Source: Frankia sp. | GTDB taxonomy: Bacteria > Actinomycetota > Actinomycetes > Frankiales > Frankiaceae | Reading direction: 5' to 3' | DNA: 10,759 nucleotides | NCBI GenBank assembly: GCA_019689615.1 | Contig: JADGHD010000115.1 | Span: 1-10,759 of the forward strand | In this document: positions 1-6,328 of the stretch, one piece after another | Position numbering within the stretch: the first letter of the stretch is position 1 | Layout of the letters: each line of letters opens with the position of its first letter | Translations under genes and position numbers: made by a program | The notes under the pieces: generated by a model | The model's input: the letters and a program-made list of their open reading frames with translations, nothing else | Told to the model about the DNA's origin: nothing | Database searches by the model: none

Positions 1-52
1 AGACCGCCCCCCGCCTCCCCGCGCCCCGGGGGGCCCCCGCCCCCCGGGGGGG
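1..52. repeat. G/C homopolymer tract at left edge
   Basis: This stretch is made almost only of C and G runs (for example G28-33, C34-38, C40-45, G46-52) and has no coding character. It lies beyond the dxs terminator hairpin. Such runs can form alternative G/C stems, but they are also typical of badly resolved sequence at contig ends. I see no gene or site in it. Confidence 0.6.
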
Positions 53-85
53 CCGCCCGCCGCCGGGCTGGCCGGCGGCGGGCGG
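53..85 (-). terminator. Hairpin terminator of dxs
   Basis: Bases 53-66 pair perfectly with 72-85 (14 bp, all G-C) around a 5-nt loop. The stem begins only 5 nt after the dxs stop codon on the minus strand. No U tract follows; the downstream side is G/C runs. Actinobacterial terminators often lack a U tract, so position and stem strength are the evidence. It could also act as an mRNA 3'-end stabiliser. Confidence 0.7.
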
Positions 86-90
86 GACGG

Positions 91-2034
91 TCAGGACTTC
101 TCGGGCGAGGGGGACGGCGACGGGACGCCGGCCGGCTCGTCGGTCAGCGCCGGCTGGCGGCGGGCGACGGCCTCGACGACCTTGCGGGCCAGCTCCTGCG
201 GCGACAGGCCGATGTCGGTGAGCACCTCGTCGCGCTTGCCCTGGTGCAGGAACTGCTGGGCGATGCCGAAGTCACGCAGCGGGACGTCGACATCGGCGTC
301 GCGCAGCGCCTGCGCGATGGCGGCGCCGACGCCGCCGACCCGGCCGTTGTCCTCGACCGTGACGACCAGGTCGTGGTCGCGGGCGAGGTCGATGATGGCG
401 GCCGGGACCGGCTTGACCCAGCGCGGGTCGACGACCGTGATCCCGATGCCCTGGCTGGCCACCCGGCGGGCGACCTCGAGGCAGGCCGTCGCCATCGCGC
501 CGACGCTGACCAGCAGCACCTCGCGGTGGCGGGCCACGGCCGGCTCGCGGAAGAGCACGTCCACCCCGCCGACCGAGTCGATCGCCGGCACGTCCGGGTT
601 GACCTTGCCCTTGGGGAAGCGGACCACGTTGGGCCGCTCGGTCTCGGCGACCGCCTCGCGCAGCAGCGCCCGCAGCGTCGGCTCGTCCCGCGGCGCGGCG
701 ATCGCGAGGTCGGGCACGACCTGCAGGATCGACATGTCCCACATGCCGTTGTGCGACGGCCCGTCCTCACCGGTGACCCCGGCCCGGTCGAGCACGAAGG
801 TGACCGCCAGCCGGTGCAGCGCGACGTCCATCAGGACCTGGTCGAACGCCCGGTTGAGGAAGGTGGCGTAGACGCAGACCACCGGCTTGAGGCCGCCGAG
901 CGCGAGCCCGGCCGCCGAGGTGGCCGCGTGCTGCTCGGCGATGCCGACGTCGAAGACCCGGTCCGGGAACGCCTTGGAGAACGCGTGCAGGCCGACGGGC
1001 TGCAGCATGGCAGCGGTCAGCGCGACGACGTCCGGCCGCTCGGCGCCGATCTGGACGATCTCGTCCGAGAAGACGCTGGTCCAGCTGCGGGACTTGGGCG
1101 CGGTCGGCTTGCCGGTCGCGACGTCGAACGCGGGCGGGCCGTGGAAGCAGTCGGCGTCGTCCTGCTCGGCCGGGGCGTAGCCGAAGCCCTTGCGGGTGAC
1201 CGCGTGCACGATCACCGGGCCGCCGTAGTCCTTGGCCCGGCGCAGCGCCTGCTCCAGGGCGGGCGTGTCGTGCCCGTCGACCGGCCCGACGTACTTCAGG
1301 CCGAGGTCCTCGAACATGCCCTGCGGCTGGACGACGTCCTTGATGCCCTTCTTGATGCCGTGCAGCGCGTCGAACAGCGGGGCGCCGACCAGCGGGGTGC
1401 GGTTGAGCACCTGCTTGACGACGTCGAGCACCTGCTCGTACTCGGGCGCCAGGCGCAGCGCGGCGAGGTGGTCGGCCAGGCCGCCGATGGTCGGCGCGTA
1501 GGAGCGGCCGTTGTCGTTGACGACGATGACGACCTTGCGGTCGCGGCTGGCGGCGATGTTGTTCAGCGCCTCCCAGCACATCCCCCCGGTCAGCGCGCCG
1601 TCGCCGACGATCGCGACGACGTGGCGGTCCTCCCCGCGCAGCGCGTAGGCACGGGACAGGCCGTCGGCGTAGGACAGTGCGGTGGAGGCGTGCGAGTTCT
1701 CGATGATGTCGTGCTCGGACTCCGCCTGGCTCGGGTAGCCGGAGAGCCCGCCGCGCTGGCGCAGCCGCTCGAATCCGGCGGCGCGGCCGGTCAGAATCTT
1801 GTGGACATAGGCCTGGTGGCCCGTGTCCCACAGGATGCGGTCATAGGGCGAGTCGAACACCCGATGAATTGCCAGAGTCAGCTCGACGGCGCCCAGATTG
1901 GGGCCCAGGTGGCCGCCTGTACGTGCGACCGCGTGGATCAGGAAATCGCGGATCTCCGCGGCGAGAGCGGTCAGCTCCGCGGGGTCGAGGCGCCTGACGT
2001 CCTGTGGGCTGTTGATCGTCGACAGCAGCGACAC
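91..2034 (-). CDS. dxs: 1-deoxy-D-xylulose-5-phosphate synthase (DXS)
   Basis: DXS is a cytosolic thiamine-diphosphate enzyme that condenses pyruvate with glyceraldehyde 3-phosphate to give DXP, the entry step of the MEP isoprenoid pathway, and also feeds thiamine synthesis. The 647-residue product matches usual family length. Seen along it: GGHLG with the conserved His near residue 42, DTGHQAYVHK (70-79), the diphosphate-binding VGDGALTGG with the GDG at 144-146, NDN at 173-175, the catalytic Glu in GIAEQH (Glu367), DRAGVTGEDGPSHNG from 416, and the C-terminal transketolase domain from about 500. The last residues form a Ser-Pro tail. I chose the GTG at 2034 because a GGAGGGA ribosome site lies 9 nt upstream and homologues begin just before this N-terminus; the open frame continues to 2196 without homology. 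A GTG at 2043 is possible but sits on the ribosome site. The gene appears monocistronic, with its own promoter near 2085 and a hairpin after the stop. Confidence 0.97.
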   Translation of the reverse strand: MSLLSTINSPQDVRRLDPAELTALAAEIRDFLIHAVARTGGHLGPNLGAVELTLAIHRVFDSPYDRILWDTGHQAYVHKILTGRAAGFERLRQRGGLSGYPSQAESEHDIIENSHASTALSYADGLSRAYALRGEDRHVVAIVGDGALTGGMCWEALNNIAASRDRKVVIVVNDNGRSYAPTIGGLADHLAALRLAPEYEQVLDVVKQVLNRTPLVGAPLFDALHGIKKGIKDVVQPQGMFEDLGLKYVGPVDGHDTPALEQALRRAKDYGGPVIVHAVTRKGFGYAPAEQDDADCFHGPPAFDVATGKPTAPKSRSWTSVFSDEIVQIGAERPDVVALTAAMLQPVGLHAFSKAFPDRVFDVGIAEQHAATSAAGLALGGLKPVVCVYATFLNRAFDQVLMDVALHRLAVTFVLDRAGVTGEDGPSHNGMWDMSILQVVPDLAIAAPRDEPTLRALLREAVAETERPNVVRFPKGKVNPDVPAIDSVGGVDVLFREPAVARHREVLLVSVGAMATACLEVARRVASQGIGITVVDPRWVKPVPAAIIDLARDHDLVVTVEDNGRVGGVGAAIAQALRDADVDVPLRDFGIAQQFLHQGKRDEVLTDIGLSPQELARKVVEAVARRQPALTDEPAGVPSPSPSPEKS

Positions 2035-2043
2035 GGCGTGCAC

Positions 2044-2050
2044 TCCCTCC
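2044..2050 (-). promoter_or_regulatory. Ribosome binding site of dxs
   Basis: On the minus strand this reads GGAGGGA, 9 nt before the GTG at 2034. It decides between that start, the GTG at 2043 (no room for a ribosome site) and upstream in-frame codons. A small hairpin (2052-2056 with 2062-2066) ends right beside it. Confidence 0.7.
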
Positions 2051-2081
2051 CCCGAATGGGGTTCGGTCCGGGGTCCGGCAA

Positions 2082-2087
2082 AGCCTA
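2082..2087 (-). promoter_or_regulatory. Probable -10 element of dxs
   Basis: The minus strand reads TAGGCT here, a good actinobacterial TANNNT -10 box. It would place the transcript start near 2075 and give a leader of about 40 nt. The -35 region is weak: CTGCTG-like sequence 18-19 bp upstream, no TTGAC. Call rests on the -10 match and position. Confidence 0.45.
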
Positions 2088-2420
2088 GCCTGACCGTGTA
2101 ACGGCCAGCAGACCGGCATCCGACATGTGAGTTGGTCGCGGCGCTGAGTGAATTCGCCCACGTCGGGGTAGAATCCACCTCCGCCCGCGACGACAATTCG
2201 TCCCGCCGCCGGTACTCAGCAGAACGTACCGCCTCCCGGCCGCAACGCCATGTCGGTCATCCGACTACCCGGCGCATGCCACTGCGTCCCCACACGAGCG
2301 GCCATGTCACGAGACACTCACCAGCTCGACGGACGCCCGCCAGGAACCCACCGTCAGCATGCGGCCAGAACGCCGGACCAGCGCGCGATGGTCACCTGGA
2401 CGATACAGTCACGACTTCAT

Positions 2421-2445
2421 CCAACGGGCCCGGACGGACCGTTGG
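2421..2445 (-). terminator. Possible terminator after the methyltransferase gene
   Basis: CCAACGG (2421-2427) and CCGTTGG (2439-2445) form a 7-bp stem with an 11-nt loop, about 40 nt past the stop of the RNA methyltransferase gene on the minus strand. There is no U tract, so the call is tentative. It would end the transporter-methyltransferase operon before the dxs promoter. Confidence 0.4.
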
Positions 2446-2485
2446 GCCGGTCGCGGCGGTCGTTCCCGGCGGCCGGGGCCACCGG

Positions 2486-4111
2486 TCAGCCGGGCTCGGC
2501 CGGCTCCAGCCGGGCGACGCACTCGACGTGGGCGGTCATCGGGAACAGGTCGAACCCGCGGACCGCGGTGACCCGGTAGCCGAGGGCCAGCGCCGCGGCG
2601 AGGTCGCGGGCGAGCGCCGCGGGGTCGCAGGCCACGTAGGCGACCGCCCGGGGCCGCTGCTCCAGCAACGCGGCCATCACCTCGGGCCCGGCGCCGGCCC
2701 GCGGCGGGTCGAGCACCGCGACGTCAACCCGCCGGCCCGCGCCGGCCGAGCCGAGGGCGCCCCGGACGCTGGCCGGGGTGACCCGCACCGGGCGGACCGA
2801 GACCTGGGGCAGGTCTGCCAGCGAGCGGGTGGCCGAGCGCGCCGCCGCCCGGTCGGACTCGAACGCGACGACCGTGCCGGCTGCGCCGACCGCCTCGGCG
2901 AGGAAGGCCGCGAACAACCCGGCGCCGGCGTAGAGGTCGAACGCGGTCTCGCCCGGCCGCGGGGCCAGCGCGGCCAGCACCTCGGCCACCAGCAGCTCCG
3001 CGGCCGCCGGGTGCACCTGCCAGAAGGCGCCGGTGGCCACCTCGAACCGCCGGTCGCGCACCTGCTCGACGAGCACCTCCGGCTCGTCGGACGGCGCGCG
3101 GGCCGCCGTGCCTTCCCTGCCCCGCCCGAGCGCCCCGGCGCCGGGTGGCGGCTGGTCGTCCGGCCGGCGGACCGGCCCGGCCCAGACCCGGCCGCTGGGC
3201 AGGCTCGCGGCCACCTCGACCGCGTCCGCCCGCGGGAAGCGCCGGTCCGCGACCTTGGCGACGACGAGCGGGTGGGCGATCCGGCAGTCCGGGGTCGGGA
3301 CGACCAGGTGCGACCGGTGCGCCCGCAGCCCGACCTGGCCGTCCGGGGTGACCGCGAACCGCATCCTGGTCCGCCAGCCCAGCCCGTCGCGCTCCCCCGG
3401 GCCGGGCAGCGCCGCGACGGCGACCGCGAGGCTGTCCGGCCCGGGCGCCGCGGTGCCGTCGGCCGGCGTAGCGGCCCGGGCCTCGCCGTCGGCCGGCGTG
3501 GGCGCCTCGGCCGGCCAGGCGACGGTGCCGGCGGTGCGCCAGCCGGCGTCGTCGTCCGGGGCCACGTGCGCGGCGAGGCCCCCCAGGCGGCGCAGGGCGT
3601 CGACGACCACCTGCGCCTTGAGCCGGCGCTGGGCCGGCAGGCTCGCGTGCTGCCAGTCGCAGCCGCCGCAGCCCCAGCCAGCCGCGGCGGCAGCGGCCGC
3701 CTGCTGTGCGGCGCTCGCCGCGGCCGTCGGCGACGGGGGCGGCAACGGGCCGGCGTGCGGGCAGGGCGCGGCGACCCGGTCGGCGGAGGGCGTGATCACC
3801 TCGATCGCGTCGGCCCGCCAGTACCGGTCGTGCGAGCGGTCGGTGACGACGGCGCGGACCCGCTCACCCGGCAGCGCGTGCCGGACGAAGACCACCCGCC
3901 CGTCGACGCGGGCGACGCAGATCCCGCCGTGCGCCACCGGCCCGACGTCGAGCTCCAGCCAGGTGACGGCCGGCTCGCCACCGGCGGGTGCCGCGGCGGG
4001 CGGTGACGGGGCTGGCGTGGCCCGGGCCGGCCCGGCGCCGGGAAATCTGGCCGGCGTCCGGCCGGCGGCGCGGCGGGTCCTCGAGCCGGCGTTGGTACGG
4101 CGGGGCGGCAT
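2486..4111 (-). CDS. RlmD/TrmA-family RNA (uracil-5-)-methyltransferase with TRAM domain
   Basis: This is a SAM-dependent class I methyltransferase of the TrmA/RlmA/RlmD type, which puts a methyl group on C5 of a uridine in rRNA or tRNA; the exact target base cannot be read from sequence. Residues 1-48 are Arg/Pro/Ala-rich and probably disordered. A TRAM RNA-binding domain covers about 49-108. Four cysteines, Cys117, Cys148, Cys151 and Cys276, fit the 4Fe-4S ligands of RlmD. SAM motif FDLYAGAGLF is at 391-400, DPPRAG at 468-473, the catalytic nucleophile is Cys495 in VACDPAALARD, and Glu530 in AHVE is the probable general base. The protein is long (541 residues) because of low-complexity insertions at about 122-144, 200-226 and 313-343. 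The ATG is preceded by AGGAGG at 8 nt. It lies 3 nt after the transporter stop, so it is co-transcribed and probably translationally coupled. It resembles M. tuberculosis Rv2689c in context. Confidence 0.9.
   Translation of the reverse strand: MPPRRTNAGSRTRRAAGRTPARFPGAGPARATPAPSPPAAAPAGGEPAVTWLELDVGPVAHGGICVARVDGRVVFVRHALPGERVRAVVTDRSHDRYWRADAIEVITPSADRVAAPCPHAGPLPPPSPTAAASAAQQAAAAAAAGWGCGGCDWQHASLPAQRRLKAQVVVDALRRLGGLAAHVAPDDDAGWRTAGTVAWPAEAPTPADGEARAATPADGTAAPGPDSLAVAVAALPGPGERDGLGWRTRMRFAVTPDGQVGLRAHRSHLVVPTPDCRIAHPLVVAKVADRRFPRADAVEVAASLPSGRVWAGPVRRPDDQPPPGAGALGRGREGTAARAPSDEPEVLVEQVRDRRFEVATGAFWQVHPAAAELLVAEVLAALAPRPGETAFDLYAGAGLFAAFLAEAVGAAGTVVAFESDRAAARSATRSLADLPQVSVRPVRVTPASVRGALGSAGAGRRVDVAVLDPPRAGAGPEVMAALLEQRPRAVAYVACDPAALARDLAAALALGYRVTAVRGFDLFPMTAHVECVARLEPAEPG
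3455..3499. repeat. Two-copy 30-bp-period repeat inside the methyltransferase gene
   Basis: The 15-mer GCCGTCGGCCGGCGT occurs at 3455-3469 and again at 3485-3499. In the protein this gives two TPADG units 10 residues apart (about 205-219) in a low-complexity insert. A third, degenerate copy (CGGCCGGC) follows near 3508. This looks like in-frame slippage or duplication in a linker. Confidence 0.65.
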
Positions 4112-4114
4112 GGG

Positions 4115-6199
4115 TCAGCCCTCCTGGTGGCCCCGGGTGGGGTCAGGGCGGTCGGCCGGCGAGGCGGTGTCCGGCGCCGGGGGCAGGTCGGCGGCGCCGA
4201 CCGCGACCGGGGCGCGCGGCCCGACCCGCCCGCGGCGGACCGCGCCGGCGCCGTCCCGCTCGGTGCGCTGGTGTGCCCGCGACGACGACGCGAGTTGCCA
4301 GGGGACGCTGGTGACCATCACCCCCGGTTGGAACAGCAGCCTGGCCTTCAGCCGCAGGGCGCTCTGGTTGTGCAGCAGGTGCTCCCACCAGCGGCCGACG
4401 ACGTACTCGGGCACGAAGACCGCGACCACGTCCCGTGGGCTCTCCCGGCGGATCGCGGCCACGTACTCCAGCACCGGCCGGGTGATCTCCCGGTATGGCG
4501 AGGCCAGCACGACCAGGTCGATGTCGATCCCGCGTTCGGCCCACTCGCGCTGCAGCCGCTCCGCCTCCGCCCGGTCGACGGCCGCGGTGACCGCGACCAG
4601 GCTGTGCGGGCGGGTCGCCTTGGCGTACGCGAGGGCGCGCAGCGTCGGCGCGTGCAGCTTGCTGACCGGCACGACCGCGTGCACCCGGGACGGCAGCGTC
4701 GGCCGGCCGGGCGGCGGGGCGAGCTCGGCGGCGACCCGGTCGTAGTGCCGGCGCACCGCGCGCATCCCCAGGAACAGCAGCGGGATCGCGGCGCAGACGA
4801 TGTAGGCACCGTGCAGGAACTTCGTCACCAGCACGATCACCAGCACCAGCCCGGTCAGGCAGCCGCCGAAGGCGTTGATCACCTGGGAGCGGCGGACGCG
4901 GCGGCGGGCGGCCGCGCCGGACCCGCGGGGCAGCCCGTCATGCAGCACCCGCTGCCAGTGCCGGACCATCCCGATCTGGGTCAGCGTGAACGAGACGAAG
5001 ACGCCGACGATGTAGAGCTGGATCAGCGCGGTGACCTCGGCCCGGAACGCCACCACCAGGCCGATGGCCGCGGCGGCCAGCAGCAGGATGCCGTTGGAGT
5101 AGGCCAGCCGGTCGCCCCGGGTGTGCAGCTGGCGGGGCAGGTAGCCGTCGCGGGCCAGGATCGAGCCGAGCACCGGGAAGCCGTTGAACGCGGTGTTCGC
5201 GGCCAGGATGAGGATCAGCGTGGTGACCACCGCGACGTAGAGGAAGCCGAACGAGCCGTCCCCGAAGACCGCGGCGGCGATCTGGGCGACCACGGTGCGC
5301 TGGTGGTCGCCTTCGAAGCCGACCAGGTCGGCGGTGTCCGTCGCCACGTGCACGTCGCTGATCAGCGCGAGCGCGGTGACGCCGCCGAACATCGTCACCG
5401 AGATCAGGCCCATCAACAGCAGCGTGGTGGCGGCGTTGCGGGACTTGGGCTTGCGGAACGCCGGCACGCCGTTGCTGATCGCCTCGACGCCGGTGAGCGC
5501 GGTGCAGCCGGAGGAGAACGCCCGCAACGCCAGGAACGCCAGCGCCAGCCCCGAGAAGTGGCCCTCGGCCAGCACCTGGAAGTCGGCGCTCTCGGCCCGC
5601 AGGGTGTCCCCGGAGGCGGCCTTCGCCAGGCCGACGACGATCATCGTGCCGATCCCCAGGATGAACCCGTAGGTCGGGATGGCGAACGCGGTGCCCGACT
5701 CGCGCACCCCGCGCAGGTTCAGCAGCGTCAGCAGCACGATCAGCCCGACAGCCAGCAGCACCTTGTGCTCGGCCAGCGAGGTGGCGGCGGACACCAGGTT
5801 GGCCACGCCGGCCGACACCGACACGGCGACCGTGAGCACGTAGTCGACGAGCAGGGCGCTGGCGACGGTGAGCCCGGCCTTCGGGCCGAGGTTGGTCATC
5901 ACGACCTCGTAGTCGCCGCCGCCACTGGGGTAGGCGTGCACGTTCTGCCGGTAGGACGCGACGACCACCAGCATGAGCACGATGACGCAGACCGCGATCC
6001 ACGGCGCGAAGTGGTAGAAGGCCAGGCCGCCCAGGGAGAGCATGAGCAGGATCTCCTCGGTGGCGTAGGACACCGAGGACATCGCGTCACTGGCGAAGAC
6101 CGGCAGGGCGATCCGCTTCGGCAGCAGGGTCTGGCTGAGCCGGTCGCTGCCCAGTGGGCGACCGACCGAAATGCGCTTCAGCCGGTCCGCAAGCGCCAC
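4115..6199 (-). CDS. KimA-like APC-superfamily potassium transporter
   Basis: This is an inner-membrane APC transporter, usually annotated as an amino acid permease, but its best match from memory is the K+/H+ symporter KimA (YdaO) of Bacillus. Shared blocks are ASDAMSSVSYATEEIL (36-51), SYRQNVHAYPSGGG (82-95), LLVDYVLTVAVSVSAG (116-131), SSGCTALTGVEAISN (229-243), LAANTAFNGFP (332-342), RGDRLAYSNG (361-370) and LYIVGVF (395-401). About 12 membrane segments lie within residues 28-480. A cytosolic universal-stress-protein-like domain follows (about 505-635), ending with HLLHNQSALRLKARL and VTSVPW. The last 55 residues are an Arg/Pro/Ala-rich tail. KimA ion-site positions appear kept: Asp38, Tyr45, Asp119, Thr123, Ser127, Thr236, Glu239, Tyr396. 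I chose the GTG at 6199: homologues start here and a -10 box lies 7 nt upstream; the open frame to 6922 runs back through the divergent ceoB gene and is not coding. The length is 694 residues. It is first gene of the operon with the RNA methyltransferase. Confidence 0.88.
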   Translation of the reverse strand: MALADRLKRISVGRPLGSDRLSQTLLPKRIALPVFASDAMSSVSYATEEILLMLSLGGLAFYHFAPWIAVCVIVLMLVVVASYRQNVHAYPSGGGDYEVVMTNLGPKAGLTVASALLVDYVLTVAVSVSAGVANLVSAATSLAEHKVLLAVGLIVLLTLLNLRGVRESGTAFAIPTYGFILGIGTMIVVGLAKAASGDTLRAESADFQVLAEGHFSGLALAFLALRAFSSGCTALTGVEAISNGVPAFRKPKSRNAATTLLLMGLISVTMFGGVTALALISDVHVATDTADLVGFEGDHQRTVVAQIAAAVFGDGSFGFLYVAVVTTLILILAANTAFNGFPVLGSILARDGYLPRQLHTRGDRLAYSNGILLLAAAAIGLVVAFRAEVTALIQLYIVGVFVSFTLTQIGMVRHWQRVLHDGLPRGSGAAARRRVRRSQVINAFGGCLTGLVLVIVLVTKFLHGAYIVCAAIPLLFLGMRAVRRHYDRVAAELAPPPGRPTLPSRVHAVVPVSKLHAPTLRALAYAKATRPHSLVAVTAAVDRAEAERLQREWAERGIDIDLVVLASPYREITRPVLEYVAAIRRESPRDVVAVFVPEYVVGRWWEHLLHNQSALRLKARLLFQPGVMVTSVPWQLASSSRAHQRTERDGAGAVRRGRVGPRAPVAVGAADLPPAPDTASPADRPDPTRGHQEG
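4120..4125 (-). promoter_or_regulatory. Ribosome binding site of the methyltransferase inside the transporter gene
   Basis: The minus strand reads AGGAGG, a perfect ribosome site 8 nt before the ATG at 4111. It lies within the last three sense codons of the transporter gene, whose TGA is at 4115-4117. Ribosomes ending on the transporter will therefore uncover or reuse the site, which argues for translational coupling. Confidence 0.8.
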
Positions 6200-6206
6200 G
6201 GCGCCG

Positions 6207-6212
6207 ATTCTA
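6207..6212 (-). promoter_or_regulatory. -10 element of a leaderless transporter promoter
   Basis: The minus strand reads TAGAAT, a near-consensus TANNNT box. Only 7 nt (6200-6206) separate it from the GTG at 6199, so transcription should begin on or next to the start codon. No ribosome site is present. No clear -35 box is visible at 17-18 bp (ACCGCC-like), as is common for extended or activator-dependent actinobacterial promoters. Confidence 0.65.
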
Positions 6213-6271
6213 GCCACCGGATTCGGACGGGCGGTGGCGCCGCCGGCAGGCGGGTGAGCTGGGCTGTCCCC

Positions 6272-6313
6272 GCGGTGGCCCAGGTCGCCCGTCGACCCGT
6301 GCGCTGGCCCAGG
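6272..6313. repeat. Direct repeat GCG(G/C)TGGCCCAGG in the divergent promoter region
   Basis: Two 13-nt copies at 6272-6284 and 6301-6313 differ at one base and are spaced 29 bp apart. The second lies in the -35/-10 spacer of the ceoB promoter, the first just upstream of its -35 region. They could be operator sites for a regulator of one or both divergent transcripts, or a chance repeat in G+C-rich DNA. Confidence 0.4.
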
Positions 6314-6321
6314 ACTACGCT
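6292..6321 (+). promoter_or_regulatory. Leaderless promoter of ceoB
   Basis: TACGCT at 6316-6321 is a -10 box, and TCGACC at 6292-6297 is a fair -35 box at an 18-bp spacing. The -10 box is followed by 7 nt and then the ATG at 6329. No Shine-Dalgarno sequence is present in those 7 nt. The layout predicts a leaderless mRNA. Confidence 0.6.
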
Positions 6322-6328
6322 TTCCGCC

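Larger units (their letters stand above)
2035..2485. other. Intergenic region between the methyltransferase gene and dxs
   Basis: This 451-nt stretch separates two minus-strand genes. It is visibly less G+C-biased than its surroundings. It holds the dxs leader, ribosome site and -10 box at its left end and a 7-bp inverted repeat (2421-2445) at its right end. Short open frames cross it on both strands, but none has a convincing ribosome site with codon bias. I saw no tRNA-like cloverleaf and no riboswitch I recognise, although dxs-side leaders in other bacteria can carry TPP control. Confidence 0.5.

Noticed and set aside
244..2088. 614-residue plus-strand open frame opposite dxs
   Set aside because: Asp/Val/Gly/Arg-rich shadow of dxs; no ribosome site and no recognisable domain.
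2250..2579. 109-residue plus-strand open frame in the dxs-methyltransferase gap
   Set aside because: It runs into the 3' end of the methyltransferase gene on the other strand, has no ribosome site, and shows no domain.
2132..4006. 624-residue plus-strand open frame opposite the RNA methyltransferase
   Set aside because: Low-complexity Gly/Arg/Pro/Asp product with no motif; the minus-strand frame carries all motifs of a known enzyme.
6200..6328. c-di-AMP (ydaO-type) riboswitch before the KimA-like gene, as in Bacillus
   Set aside because: The predicted transcript begins at the start codon, leaving no leader, and I see no conserved riboswitch core in this region.
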